DNA of 42,935 nucleotides from JADJPL01 sp964607915 (GTDB taxonomy: Bacteria > Bacteroidota > Bacteroidia > Chitinophagales > Saprospiraceae), in contig CAZSMU010000015.1 in NCBI GenBank assembly GCA_964607915.1, positions 1-42,935 of the forward strand, in the 5' to 3' direction. Positions 15,020-24,340 of this stretch are shown here, piece after piece. The notes below the pieces were generated by a model. It saw only the letters and a program-made list of their open reading frames with translations, did no database searches and was not told the origin of the DNA. The position numbers and the translations under genes are program-made. Each line of letters begins with the position of its first letter. Within the stretch, counting starts at the first letter, position 1.

Positions 15020-16678
15020 CTATTCCCTTGCGAATTGTTCCTTTCCGTTCACTACGGTGCGCAAGACTTGCACGTTCCGTATTTTTTCACTGGGTATTTT
15101 GAGGATATTGTCCGATAGTACTACGAAATCGGCGTACATGCCGGGTTTGAGTTTCCCGGTTTTGGTTTCCTGAAAAGCGGCGTAAGCATTGTGGACGGTA
15201 TAGCAGCGCAGCGCTTCTTCGGCGCTGATTTTTTGCTGGGGTACCCATCCTTTGGGGTTTTTTCCGTCCAGGGTTTGTCGGGTGACGGCAGCATAGATGC
15301 CTTCCAGAGGCGAAGGCGGTGCTACGGTCCAGTCGGAACCGAATGTGAGGTTGGCGCCGGCGTTGAGCAGGGAGCGGAAGGCATACGTGGTCTGGATGCG
15401 CTCCGGGCCGATGCGTTTTTCGGCCCAGCGGCCGTCGTCCATAGCGTGGTAAGGCTGCATGGACGGGATGACGCCGAGCTCTGCAAAGCGCCGTATGGCG
15501 TGGTGGGTCAGGTGTTGGGCGTGCTCGATGCGGAAACGGCGGTCGCGGGGGCCGTGCAGAGATTCTGCTTCGGCATATACCTTTAGGAGCCAGTCATTTG
15601 CGCGGTCGCCGATAGCGTGCACAGCGACGTGCAGCCCGGCTGAATCGGCCTGGAGAATCCACTGGCGCAGTTGCAGGGTGTCGTTTACGAGCAAGCCACT
15701 GGTGTTGGGCTCGTCGTGGTAAGGGGAGTAGAACCAGGCGGTAGTAGAGCCCAGGGAGCCATCCACGAAGCCTTTGAGCGCACCCCAGTGCAGCCAGTCG
15801 TCGCCACGGCCGTTGTCGCGTACATAATCGGCCATTTTTGCCCAGTTGCCAAGGGGCACCATGGAGTAGATGCGGATTTTGAGTTTGCCCTGTTGGTGCG
15901 CTCTGCGAAAGGTTTCGAGGTCGGTCCATCCCCCCAGTCCGCTGACATCGTGAATTTGCGTGACGCCCAGAGCAACTACATAGTCCATGGCCCGTTGCAG
16001 GGCAGCGTCGAGCTGCCTCTCGTCGGCTTCGGGGATGGCCTTTTGGATGAGTGCCATGGCTTCATCCTTGAACACGCCGGCAGGGTTGCCGCGGGCGTCG
16101 CGCACGATAGCCCCGCCGACCACGTCGGGCAGGGTTTTGTCGGCGCTGGCAAGTTGGATGGCAAGAGAGTTGGCCAGGGCCATGTGCCCATCGAGGCGGT
16201 TCACGAAAACGGGGTTTCGCCGGGTGATGCTGTCAATCCACTCCCGGCGGGGGAGTTCGCCTCCCCAGTTTTCGTGGTCCCAGTCGCCGCCGGTGATCCA
16301 TTGCCCCTCGGGCAGGCCCTTGGCGAATTCGGCAAGGGTATGGATAAATTCCCGGGGCGTTTTCGCCTCGCGCAGGTTGACACTGGCCAATTGGAAACCA
16401 CCGCTCATGAAATGGGTGTGGTTGTCTATGAAGCCCGGGCAGACAAACTTTCCGGCGAGGTCCACTACCTTGGTATTTTTACCTCGATGTACCTCGGTAT
16501 CCTCGCCCGCATACAATATTTTTTCGCCCTTCACGGCCAGCACCCGGGCAGAAGGCCGATCGGGATCACCGGTCCAGATCACGCCGTTCGTGTATAGGAT
16601 ATCGGCGGGCTCTTCTTTAGGCTGGCAGGCCTGAAAGGACAAAGCGGCAAGCAGGAATAAGGGTAAAACTGGTTTCAT
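15020..16678 (-). CDS. YtcJ-like metal-dependent amidohydrolase, lipoprotein
   Basis: This is a predicted amidohydrolase-superfamily (Amidohydro_3) enzyme that hydrolyses amide or related bonds in an unknown substrate. The N-terminus MKPVLPLFLLAALSFQAC is a lipoprotein signal, so it should be membrane-anchored outside the cytoplasm. The metal-binding motif is DNHTHF near residue 85. Further superfamily positions are LHVAVHAIGDRAND, RFRIEHAQHL and the terminal Asp in LTFGSDWTVAPPSPLEGIYAAV. The C-terminus returns to the small beta-sandwich (KPGMYADFVVLSDNI). The start at 16678 gives the intact signal; a longer frame would run into the repeat at 16699-16757. It follows the metalloprotease gene on the same strand with that repeat between them. 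Confidence 0.9.
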   Translation of the reverse strand: MKPVLPLFLLAALSFQACQPKEEPADILYTNGVIWTGDPDRPSARVLAVKGEKILYAGEDTEVHRGKNTKVVDLAGKFVCPGFIDNHTHFMSGGFQLASVNLREAKTPREFIHTLAEFAKGLPEGQWITGGDWDHENWGGELPRREWIDSITRRNPVFVNRLDGHMALANSLAIQLASADKTLPDVVGGAIVRDARGNPAGVFKDEAMALIQKAIPEADERQLDAALQRAMDYVVALGVTQIHDVSGLGGWTDLETFRRAHQQGKLKIRIYSMVPLGNWAKMADYVRDNGRGDDWLHWGALKGFVDGSLGSTTAWFYSPYHDEPNTSGLLVNDTLQLRQWILQADSAGLHVAVHAIGDRANDWLLKVYAEAESLHGPRDRRFRIEHAQHLTHHAIRRFAELGVIPSMQPYHAMDDGRWAEKRIGPERIQTTYAFRSLLNAGANLTFGSDWTVAPPSPLEGIYAAVTRQTLDGKNPKGWVPQQKISAEEALRCYTVHNAYAAFQETKTGKLKPGMYADFVVLSDNILKIPSEKIRNVQVLRTVVNGKEQFARE

Positions 16679-16698
16679 AGCGGAGAGGCTTTGAATAA

Positions 16699-16757
16699 AC
16701 TTGTTGCGAGGGGTCGGCGAGGAGGGAAAAAGGACTCTTTGACCCCTCGCAACAAGT
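16699..16757. repeat. Dispersed intergenic repeat, copy 6 (archetype, perfect arms)
   Basis: ACTTGTTGCGAGGGGTC (16699-16715) is exactly inverted as GACCCCTCGCAACAAGT (16741-16757), a 17-bp stem with a 25-nt loop containing gggaaaaagg. It is the best-preserved copy and defines the family. It lies 20 nt upstream of the amidohydrolase start and 7 nt after the metalloprotease stop codon. Confidence 0.95.
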
Positions 16758-16764
16758 CGGATGA

Positions 16765-19191
16765 TCAATGCTCGGAGCAGCCAATAGGGGCCCCGTCGGG
16801 CATTTCAGGCATCGCCGGGACTTTATACTCGCCCGGATTGGCCCTGAACTGGCGGATTTGTTCCAGTAAATAGGCTTTATGGGCGGCTTCCAGCGAACTC
16901 CCCGTAGCGTTTTCAAGGCTGTACTTTACTTCCAATTGGTTGATTTTCAAAAGTGCGGCAGCGGAAATTTGCTGCTGTATGCCCCGGTCGCCCGCGAGCT
17001 GGAAGAGGTGTTGAAGCGCCGATTTCTCGGTGATGCGCTGAATTTCCTCCTGCATAGCATCTGCTGTTTTGTGCTGTCGGATGCCGTCGAATACCAGGTC
17101 GAGGAGCTTGCCGGGCGACAACTGCTTCTGGTCGCGGGCGTGTTGCTCGAGTACGCGCGCCAGACGCATGGGGTCGAGAATCAGGCCGAGGGTATTGGCG
17201 ATGGAACTTTCCGCAGCGGCCAGGGGGTCGAAGGTCATACCGGTATTGATCTTGAACATTTCGCGGTCGCGGGAATAGCCCAGCGGCGGCGGCGGAATGA
17301 GGGAGATGATGCGCTCGGGCAGTGCGAGAAAGCGGGGATCCAGGGTTTCGAGCAGGGCGTTGAGGGCGTCGAGCTGGGCAGCAGGAGCCACGGGGGTATT
17401 GGTGACCTGCCCGTCGCCGCGCAAGGCATACGTATAATTGACCCCGCCGATTGATTTTGCGACGGCATCTGCCTGGTAGCGGTGCGCCAGGTAGAGCGGT
17501 ACGAGCACGCTTTCCAGTGTGGACATAGGAGCGCCGACGGGGATATTTTTCTCTCCAAAGGTCGCCAGAGCCGTTTCGCGGACTTTGGCGATGCGGCGGA
17601 GTTCTTCGGCGGCATTTTTTCCATTGTCCCAAACGTGGGTGAACGGGTGGGCACCGTAGGAGGGGCGTCCGTCCTGGTCAGATAGGTAGAGCAGTCCCAT
17701 CTTGATGCTCTCTGCCATGATTTTGCGCAATTCGGCGGCTTCGTCCACGCCTTCGGGGAAATCCTGGTAGCCGTAGATGATCATGCGCTTGTCCCACTCG
17801 CCAATGCCGGTGGCGTATGCTTTGGAATAGTCTATCTTGCCCTGCGCATCAAGGGTGAAGTAGGGGTGGGGGTAATCCATGACAGAGGCGCGGTCGTTAT
17901 AGCTGGCAGCGAAGTTGTGGGCCAGTCCGAGCGTATGCCCCACTTCATGGGCGGAGAGTTGCCTCAGGCGGGCCAGTGCCATCTCTTTGAGGCGTGGGTC
18001 GGCGACGGTTCCGTTGGCGTAGGCTTCGACCAGACCCTGGGCGATGAGAAAGTCCTGCCGTACGCGCAGGGAGCCCAACAACACGTGTCCTTTGATAATC
18101 TCCCCGGTGCGCGGGTCGGATACAGAGCTGCCGTACGACCAGCCGCGGGTGGAACGGTGTACCCAGTTGATCATATTGTAGCGTACGTCCATAGGGTCGG
18201 CGCCTTCGGGGAGTACTTTTACCTGAAAGGCATTTTTATAGCCGGCGGCTTCAAAGGCCTGGTTCCACCAACTGGCCCCTTCTATGAGGGCGGATCGGAT
18301 GGGTTCGGGCGCACCGCGGTCGAGGTAATACACGATAGGCTCTACCGCTTCGCTGAGCTTGGCCTTGGGGTCTTTTTTCTCCAGGCGGTGTCGCATGATG
18401 AAGCGCCGTACGAGTGGCTGGTCAATAGGGGTGGCGTAGTCGGCAAAACGCATGTCGTTGAAGCCGCTGCGGGGGTCGTAAGCCCTGGGCGAGTACTGGT
18501 TGTCAGGGAGTTCGATGAAGGAGTGGTGCATGCGGACCGTGACTGCGTCGGGAGTAGGGGTGACCGAGCGAACCCAGGCACCCTGCGGGTCCCCGCTGAA
18601 CGTGATGGTCGCTTCAAATTCGCTGTTTTTGGGAAAGTTTTTGGTGTTTTCGAGATATACAGCAGAGCGCGATGCATCCACCTGGTAGTTGCCCTGGCGG
18701 GCGTTGCGCAGGCGCGCCGCTACTCCGTGAGCGTCGCGCAGCAGGAAGGGCGTAAAGTCAACCAATACTTTGCCTTCGCTTTCGGCCTCTGCTTTAAAGC
18801 CCCACAGAATGGAAGAGGCAAAGGCCTCCGCTACGGAGCGCCGTTCGTCGGGGTTGTCGCTCACGGCGCGGTAGTCGTAGTTGGGTTGGTGCAGCAGCAC
18901 TTTGGGGCCGCTGCGCGTGAACTTGACAATGCGGTCGCTTCCGAGCTGGTTGCGGTCGAGCCCGATATCGTTGGAGCCTACGCCTGCCGTAAGGGAGTTG
19001 ACATACAGGAACTCGCTTTCCCATTTGTCTATTTCAATCCAGAGTTTTCCCTCCTTATCGTCCCAATAGTAGTTGAAGTAGCCGGTGTAGGCTTTCATAC
19101 TTTTGGTTTTATCGGCGATGGAGGGGAGCTGGGCGTCCAACCGGCCCAGAATGCACAGTACGAGGAGCGTTATGGCGCTGATTTGTTTCAT
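16765..19191 (-). CDS. Secreted zinc-dependent metalloprotease (DUF5117/DUF5118 type)
   Basis: This is an 808-residue secreted gluzincin/metzincin-like protease. A signal peptide (MKQISAITLLVLCILGRLDA) is followed by a beta-rich N-terminal region (AYTGYFNYYWDDKEGKLWIEI, FLYVNSLTAGVGSNDIGLDRNQ) typical of the DUF5118/DUF5117 modules. The catalytic motif HEVGHTLGLAHN near residue 415 fits HExxHxxGxxH exactly, with the Met-containing SVMDYPHPYF about 20 residues later as a Met-turn. The C-terminal third is helical and of unknown role. Such large metalloproteases are common in Bacteroidota and presumably help degrade external protein. The start at 19191 has a near-consensus -7 box (minus-strand TATCTTTC, 19210-19217) just upstream. 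Confidence 0.92.
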   Translation of the reverse strand: MKQISAITLLVLCILGRLDAQLPSIADKTKSMKAYTGYFNYYWDDKEGKLWIEIDKWESEFLYVNSLTAGVGSNDIGLDRNQLGSDRIVKFTRSGPKVLLHQPNYDYRAVSDNPDERRSVAEAFASSILWGFKAEAESEGKVLVDFTPFLLRDAHGVAARLRNARQGNYQVDASRSAVYLENTKNFPKNSEFEATITFSGDPQGAWVRSVTPTPDAVTVRMHHSFIELPDNQYSPRAYDPRSGFNDMRFADYATPIDQPLVRRFIMRHRLEKKDPKAKLSEAVEPIVYYLDRGAPEPIRSALIEGASWWNQAFEAAGYKNAFQVKVLPEGADPMDVRYNMINWVHRSTRGWSYGSSVSDPRTGEIIKGHVLLGSLRVRQDFLIAQGLVEAYANGTVADPRLKEMALARLRQLSAHEVGHTLGLAHNFAASYNDRASVMDYPHPYFTLDAQGKIDYSKAYATGIGEWDKRMIIYGYQDFPEGVDEAAELRKIMAESIKMGLLYLSDQDGRPSYGAHPFTHVWDNGKNAAEELRRIAKVRETALATFGEKNIPVGAPMSTLESVLVPLYLAHRYQADAVAKSIGGVNYTYALRGDGQVTNTPVAPAAQLDALNALLETLDPRFLALPERIISLIPPPPLGYSRDREMFKINTGMTFDPLAAAESSIANTLGLILDPMRLARVLEQHARDQKQLSPGKLLDLVFDGIRQHKTADAMQEEIQRITEKSALQHLFQLAGDRGIQQQISAAALLKINQLEVKYSLENATGSSLEAAHKAYLLEQIRQFRANPGEYKVPAMPEMPDGAPIGCSEH

Positions 19192-19345
19192 AAAGCGGAT
19201 GTTTTTTGGGAAAGATACTAAATTCGTGTACTTCTACTGAAAATTGCCCAATTTTGTGTCTGTAAGAAAGAAATCGCGTCCGACTAACTGTGAGGACAGG
19301 CCCTTTAGGGCAACTTTATTTCGTGAACCTGAAAATACTCCAAGG

Positions 19346-20239
19346 ATGCGCGTACGGATATCATTCGCGGTACTTTTATCGGTGTTCTTTGCTTGTCAGC
19401 GCGAGAAGCCTGTTGATCCTGCATATCTGGCCGACTGGTCGGAATGGCACGCGGAGCGTGTGGCAGAGCTCAAGGCGCCCGATGGTTGGCTTGCACTGGC
19501 GGGCCTGTACTGGCTGAAAGAAGGGCCCAACACCTTTGGGTCTGCTCCGGAGAACGACGTTCGGTTTCCGGTCGTCGCTCCCGGGAAGATGGGCGCGTTT
19601 GTTTTGGAGGGCGATTCGGTGCGTATGCAGGTACTGCCGGGAACAAACGTACACGAAAAAGACAGCAGTGCGTCGGTCGTCGAAGCAGTGTTGAAGCTTT
19701 CGGGCGGGGTGCCCCCCGTCGTCTATTCCTGGGGTTCGCTCGACTGGGTGCTTCTGGAGCGCGGGGGTAAATACGGCATCCGCCTCTGGGATCGGAACAG
19801 CGTACAGATTGCAAAGATGGATTCTATCCCGCATTACCCATTGGATTTGGCCTGGAAAGTGGATGCTGTGCTGATGCCCGCTGATTCGGGCCGTACGGTA
19901 CGGATGCAAAACGTACTGGGAATGGCCATCGAGCAGGCCTCCGCAGGTACATTGGAGTTTCAGATCGCGGGAAAAACCTTCCAATTAGAGGCATTGGAAG
20001 AGCCGGAAGGGTACTTTTTGATTTTTGCCGACGAAACTTCCGGGGAGGAAACCTACAGCGGGGGGCGCTATCTGTCGGCCCCCAAAGCGGATGCGGCAGG
20101 CAAAACGGTGATTGACTTTAACAAGGCGTACAATCCTCCCTGCGCGTTTACCAAGTATGCGACTTGTCTGCTCCCGCCAGCGGGAAACCGTCTGCCGCTC
20201 GCTATCCGGGCCGGGGAGCTGAATTACGGACATCATTAG
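19346..20239 (+). CDS. DUF1684-family lipoprotein
   Basis: The 297-residue product begins with a lipoprotein signal (MRVRISFAVLLSVFFAC), Cys at residue 17. The rest fits DUF1684: the opening WSEWHAERVAELKAPDGWLALAGLYWLKEG and the C-terminal signature IDFNKAYNPPCAFTKYATCLLPPAGNRLPLAIRAGE with its paired cysteines. The family has no established activity; it is widespread and often secreted or lipid-anchored. The start at 19346 has AAGG directly before it; an upstream in-frame ATG would add 34 residues unlike the family. The gene is divergent from the metalloprotease and converges on the ligase gene, with only two bases between the two stop codons. Confidence 0.9.
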   Translation: MRVRISFAVLLSVFFACQREKPVDPAYLADWSEWHAERVAELKAPDGWLALAGLYWLKEGPNTFGSAPENDVRFPVVAPGKMGAFVLEGDSVRMQVLPGTNVHEKDSSASVVEAVLKLSGGVPPVVYSWGSLDWVLLERGGKYGIRLWDRNSVQIAKMDSIPHYPLDLAWKVDAVLMPADSGRTVRMQNVLGMAIEQASAGTLEFQIAGKTFQLEALEEPEGYFLIFADETSGEETYSGGRYLSAPKADAAGKTVIDFNKAYNPPCAFTKYATCLLPPAGNRLPLAIRAGELNYGHH

Positions 20240-20241
20240 AT

Positions 20242-21837
20242 TTACCCACCGAACTGATCGAGGAGTTCTTTGAGGTCTCCGAGGGTATTGACTTCCCGGG
20301 CGGGTTTGTCTTTTCGCCATCGGTGCATCCGGGGGAAGCGCAGGGCGATTCCGCACTTGTGCCGGTTCGAGGCCTGAATGCCTTCGAAAGCGATTTCGAA
20401 TACCAGTTCCGGCTTTACGCTGCGTACGGGGCCGAAGCGCTCTGTCGTATTTTTTCGGATCCAGGCATTGATTTCCTCAAATTCTGCATCCGTGAGGCCG
20501 GAGTAGGCTTTGGTGAAAGGGACCAGGCGCGTGCCGTCCTGTACGGCAAAGGTGAAGTCGGTGTAGAGGTTGGCCCTTCGCCCATGCCCCTGCTGGGCGT
20601 AAATCAGGACGGCGTCAATGGTCATGGCATCTACTTTCCACTTCCACCAATCGCCTTTGCGGCGGCCCGATCGGTAGTCGGAGTCCTTGCGCTTGAGCAT
20701 GAGTCCTTCGCTGGCGTATTCGCGGGCGCGGGCGCGCTCCTGGCGCAAGTCGTCCCACTGGGAGAAGGGCACTTGTGCAGAGAGCTGCAGGATATCGCCG
20801 GCGGGATTGGAGGCCAAAAGCTGTTCGAGTAGGGCACGCCGTTCGTGGAGGGGCTGTTGGCGCAGGTCCTGGCCTTCGCATTCCAGAAGGTCGTATGCCC
20901 GCAGGATGACGGGAGCGTTTTGCAGGGCATTTTTAGTGAGCGTTTTTCGCCCGATGCGAGTCTGTAGTACCTGGAAGGGGAGTGTTTTCCCTTCTTTAAA
21001 GGGGAGTATTTCCCCGTCGAGCACTGTGCCGTCGGGCAGTTGTTGGGCCAACGGGTGCAGCTCGGGAAATTTTTCAGTCAACAATTCCTCACCGCGGGAC
21101 CAGATGAACAATTGGCTTTCCCGCACGATGAGCTGCCCGCGGATGCCGTCCCATTTATATTCGGCCACCCATTCGGACGGATGTCCCAGTGCTTCGGGTT
21201 CCTGATCGAGGGGGTAGGCGAGGTAAAAGGGATAGGGCTTGGAGAGGTCGTCTTGCAGGCTGTTGGCCAGGATGAGTTCCTGAAAGCTGTGGGTTTCCGG
21301 GGTCCACTGGCCCATGAGGCGATGGGCGAGGATATTTTCTTCCTGGCCGGTGTATTTGGCCAGTGCTTTCACCAGAATTTGCTGGGAGACACCGATGCGA
21401 AAGCCACCGGTAATCAATTTGTTGAACAAAAAGCGCCCGTCCTGCGCGAGTTGGTCCCACGCGTCCAGAATGCGCGCTTTGCGCTCCGTTTCGCTATAAT
21501 CAGCCAGGTCGCGCACGTATTCGATCCAGTAGCTCAGCGGGTGATCGGCTTGTTGGGCTGGGGCGGGGAGGAGCAGGGCAATGGTCTCTGCGAGGTCGCC
21601 GACGGTATGGTAGGAGTCCTCGAATAGCCACAGGGGGATGCCGGCCCGTTCGGCGGCCCATTCGCGCAGCGCAGTGGTGGTAACGCTGCGCCTGGGGCGT
21701 CGCTCGCTCAGCAGGGCGATGGCCCAGAGCTTATCTTTTTCCGGGGCTTCTCTAAGGTAGCGCGCCAGCGACTCGATTTTCTCGTTGATGCGGGTCGTCT
21801 GGTCCAGTTCATTGAAGAGATGTACAAATTGCAGCAT
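20242..21837 (-). CDS. ATP-dependent DNA ligase (ligase of the exonuclease-associated type)
   Basis: The 531-residue enzyme seals nicks in DNA with ATP. The adenylation motif I is EYKWDGIRGQ, with the nucleophilic Lys near residue 228. Motif III/IIIa-like TVLDGEILPF and motif V-like EGLMLKRKDSDY and GDWWKWKVDAMTIDAVLIYAQ follow, with an OB-fold C-terminus (VFEIAFEGIQASNRHKCGIALRFPRMHRWR). The N-terminal 200 residues form the helical DNA-binding domain. This subtype is usually encoded beside a metallo-beta-lactamase exonuclease and a DEXH helicase. Here the exonuclease is three bases upstream, so they form an operon, but the helicase is not adjacent. Confidence 0.95.
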   Translation of the reverse strand: MLQFVHLFNELDQTTRINEKIESLARYLREAPEKDKLWAIALLSERRPRRSVTTTALREWAAERAGIPLWLFEDSYHTVGDLAETIALLLPAPAQQADHPLSYWIEYVRDLADYSETERKARILDAWDQLAQDGRFLFNKLITGGFRIGVSQQILVKALAKYTGQEENILAHRLMGQWTPETHSFQELILANSLQDDLSKPYPFYLAYPLDQEPEALGHPSEWVAEYKWDGIRGQLIVRESQLFIWSRGEELLTEKFPELHPLAQQLPDGTVLDGEILPFKEGKTLPFQVLQTRIGRKTLTKNALQNAPVILRAYDLLECEGQDLRQQPLHERRALLEQLLASNPAGDILQLSAQVPFSQWDDLRQERARAREYASEGLMLKRKDSDYRSGRRKGDWWKWKVDAMTIDAVLIYAQQGHGRRANLYTDFTFAVQDGTRLVPFTKAYSGLTDAEFEEINAWIRKNTTERFGPVRSVKPELVFEIAFEGIQASNRHKCGIALRFPRMHRWRKDKPAREVNTLGDLKELLDQFGG

Positions 21838-21840
21838 ACC

Positions 21841-22860
21841 TTATTCCTTTGCATCGGTTTCGGTGGTGTCTATGACCTCGCCTTCGAATTCCGTTTTTTC
21901 GGCCCTGGCCTCATAGCCCTGGCTCTCCAGCCAACGGCTGAAGATATCGGTGTAGCCGTGGGTGACCACGACGCGCTGTGCCCCGCTTTCCCGGATGGCC
22001 TGGTTCAGGGCGGGCCAGTCGGCGTGGTCGCTCAAGATGAAGCCGCGGTCTGCATTTCGGCGGCGGCGGGCTCCCCGCAGCGCCATCCAACCGGAGGCTA
22101 CGCCGAGGGATATCGATTTGAACTGGCGCATCCAGGCGCTGCCTACCGTGGCAGGAGGGGCAATGACCAAGCCCCCGGAATAGTTCTGGCGCTTCATGCC
22201 GGGCATTACCCGGCGGGTTGGAGGCAAGGCAATGCCTTGCGCGCGGATAATTTCGTTGATGTCCTCGACCGCCCCATGGGTGTACACCGGCCCAATGGAC
22301 GTGTCCAACCCCTTGAGTATGCGCTGTGCCTTGCCAAGGGCATAGGCAGTGATGACGCTGACTTTATCCTGCGCCTGGTTATCCACCCACCATGCATTGA
22401 TATCGGCAAATACGGCTTCCTGGGGCTTCCATTGGTACACGGGAAGGCCAAAGGTGGACTCCGTGACGAAGGTGTGGCAGCGCAGAGGCTCAAAAACCCC
22501 CGACAAGCCGTCGTCTTCTAATTTGTAATCGCCCGAAACAACCCAGACTTCTCCTTTGTATTCCACGCGAATCTGTGCGGACCCCACTACGTGCCCCGCC
22601 GGATGGAAGGAAAAACGAACGCCGTGGATGTTCAGGGGTTCACCGTACTCCAGGGTCTGTATGGAAACCGCTCCTATCCGGTGCCGGATGACCGGTTGCG
22701 CGTCGCGTGTGCAAAGGTAGTGCTGGTGCCCCCAGCGCGCATGGTCGGCGTGGCCGTGCGTGATCAGCGCGCGGGGCGCTGCCCGCCAGGGGTCAATGTA
22801 CACGTCTGCCGGTGGGCAGTACATGCCGATATCGGTAAAGGTAAGAAGAGGCTGCTGCAT
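21841..22860 (-). CDS. Ligase-associated DNA exonuclease (metallo-beta-lactamase fold)
   Basis: The 339-residue protein is a predicted DNA end-processing nuclease of the beta-CASP/metallo-beta-lactamase class. The metal motif is HGHADH in ALITHGHADHARWG (near residue 35). Other fold elements are AGHVVGSAQIRVEYKGEVWVVSGDYK, FVTESTFGLPVYQW and the later ILSDHADWPALNQAIRESGAQRVVVTHGY, which carries the beta-CASP-type His. It belongs with the ATP-dependent ligase encoded immediately downstream (3-bp gap), so the pair probably acts together in DNA repair. The start at 22860 (MQQPLLTFTDIGMYCPPADVYIDPW) is right after repeat copy 7. Confidence 0.93.
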   Translation of the reverse strand: MQQPLLTFTDIGMYCPPADVYIDPWRAAPRALITHGHADHARWGHQHYLCTRDAQPVIRHRIGAVSIQTLEYGEPLNIHGVRFSFHPAGHVVGSAQIRVEYKGEVWVVSGDYKLEDDGLSGVFEPLRCHTFVTESTFGLPVYQWKPQEAVFADINAWWVDNQAQDKVSVITAYALGKAQRILKGLDTSIGPVYTHGAVEDINEIIRAQGIALPPTRRVMPGMKRQNYSGGLVIAPPATVGSAWMRQFKSISLGVASGWMALRGARRRRNADRGFILSDHADWPALNQAIRESGAQRVVVTHGYTDIFSRWLESQGYEARAEKTEFEGEVIDTTETDAKE

Positions 22861-22863
22861 ACG

Positions 22864-22932
22864 CTGGTTTAGACGGGTGCTGAAAGATCAGCGGGTGAAA
22901 TTTTTCCTCCTCGCTGACCCTCGCAACCAGTC
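22864..22932. repeat. Dispersed intergenic repeat, copy 7
   Basis: It starts ctggttt and ends ccctcgcaaccagtct on the plus strand, with gatcagcgggtg and ctcgctgaccct in inverted order inside, around an A/T-rich centre. The gatcagcggg segment recurs in copy 10 at 38291-38300. It begins 4 nt upstream of the exonuclease start codon. Confidence 0.65.
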
Positions 22933-23112
22933 TGTTGAACAAGTAAAAAAAGATTTTGGTTACTTTTACGTTCTGTTTTGTGTCGGAGTACGCAGTTTTT
23001 TGCAAAATTAGTGCCGTATAGCGCAAAAAACAGGGCAACAAATATGGCGATTCCTCCCTCGCCTGCGTTCGTACAGAATCGTATGTCATCTATCAACTGC
23101 CTACCTGGTATC

Positions 23113-24276
23113 ATGAAGAAAAAAACCAATCGCCCTCTTGTGAGTATTCTTGTAGGGATACTCCTGCTCGGTTCTTATACGGCAGACGCCCAAATCGAGC
23201 AGGCCCTGGACTCGGCCCTGGCCCTTCGACTCGACAGCATCGCACGCCGGGAACTGGGGCGCCAGGATATCATCGGCATGTCGGTCGGCGTCGTTCAGCA
23301 GGGCAAAATCGCTTTCTTAAATGGCTATGGCTTCAGCGACTGGGAGAACCGGGTGCCGGTGAATCTGGAGTCGGAGTTCCGCTGGGCCTCTATGTCGAAA
23401 TCGCTGACCTCTATCGCAGCGCTCAAGTTGAAGGAACAGGGCCTGCTGAACCTGGATACCGTGGCCAAGGCCTATGTGTCCAACTGGCCGGATTCGGCTA
23501 TCCTCGTCCGCCATTTGCTGCAAAACCGCAGCGGAATAGGGCATTATAACGAAATGGACCAGTTCTATCCGGACTGGAAGAAAAAAATGGAGGCCTATCC
23601 ACCCGATACGCTTGCCTGGAACGCTTCGGCCGCCGTTGAGCTGTTCCGAGGTGCGCCGCTGGTTTTCCGACCGGACTCTACGTATTTATATACGACCTTC
23701 GGGTTTGTACTGGCAGGTGCCGTAGTGGATGAAATAGGTCGTAATGCTCTGGGAATGGGTTATTTGGATATGGTGAATAACTATATCGTCCAGCCGCTGG
23801 GCTTGTATTCCCTGAGGCCCGATTACACGTTTGACGAAAACCCCCGCGAAGTCAAAGGCTACTACAGGAACTTCGCAGGGGATATCCGTTCGCGGCAGGA
23901 CGACGATATCAGTTGGAAAATCCCGGGAGGTGGGTATGCATCCAATATCATTGACCTGACGAAGTACGTACAGGGCCTCATCCATCGAAAACTCGTTGCC
24001 CCGGAATCGTACCAAACGCTTTGGGAGCGCCAGCGCGACCGCGACTATGCCCTGGGCTTCGAGGTGAAAGGGGAGGGCGCGGAATTGTTCGTCGCCCATA
24101 CGGGAAGCCAGAACAAGACGCGCACTATTTTTGCCTGCTACCCCAACCTGGGCCTCGGGGTGGCCGTCATGTGCAATACCGAATGGGCAAACCCCCGGGA
24201 AGTAGCGGAACGTATGCTCGAAGCACTGCGCCGTTCGGGAGAAGCTCCTCCCGCCGCTACGGGACAAGGGAAATAA
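23113..24276 (+). CDS. Secreted beta-lactamase-fold serine hydrolase (class C / esterase type)
   Basis: The 387-residue protein belongs to the class C beta-lactamase / D-Ala carboxypeptidase-like superfamily. It has a signal peptide (MKKKTNRPLVSILVGILLLGSYTADA) and the catalytic tetrad SMSK (Ser93, Lys96). The Tyr-x-Asn motif appears as IGHYNEM, and the KTG-equivalent as HTGSQNK near residue 333. A role as peptidase or esterase on peptidoglycan or D-amino peptides is more likely than antibiotic resistance, since such proteins are common in Bacteroidota. The start at 23113 gives a clean signal peptide; an open extension of 45 codons was rejected. It heads a run of four plus-strand hydrolase genes. 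Confidence 0.93.
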   Translation: MKKKTNRPLVSILVGILLLGSYTADAQIEQALDSALALRLDSIARRELGRQDIIGMSVGVVQQGKIAFLNGYGFSDWENRVPVNLESEFRWASMSKSLTSIAALKLKEQGLLNLDTVAKAYVSNWPDSAILVRHLLQNRSGIGHYNEMDQFYPDWKKKMEAYPPDTLAWNASAAVELFRGAPLVFRPDSTYLYTTFGFVLAGAVVDEIGRNALGMGYLDMVNNYIVQPLGLYSLRPDYTFDENPREVKGYYRNFAGDIRSRQDDDISWKIPGGGYASNIIDLTKYVQGLIHRKLVAPESYQTLWERQRDRDYALGFEVKGEGAELFVAHTGSQNKTRTIFACYPNLGLGVAVMCNTEWANPREVAERMLEALRRSGEAPPAATGQGK

Positions 24277-24309
24277 CAGTGCCCGATACACACGCTCTAA
24301 GAAACACCG

Positions 24310-24317
24310 TACTTTTG
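24310..24317 (+). promoter_or_regulatory. Candidate -7 box (TACTTTTG) before the asparaginase-like gene
   Basis: An exact TAnnTTTG match is 23 bp before ATG 24341. The inferred transcription start near 24324 would leave the alternative ATG at 24329 almost leaderless, which favours 24341. No -33 element was found, and the gene may also be read from the upstream one. Confidence 0.4.
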
Positions 24318-24340
24318 AAAAACACCTAATGCACTATTAC

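Noticed and set aside
23113..24276. Antibiotic-resistance beta-lactamase
   Set aside because: Motifs place it in the class C superfamily, but this holds many peptidases and esterases and there is no resistance context.
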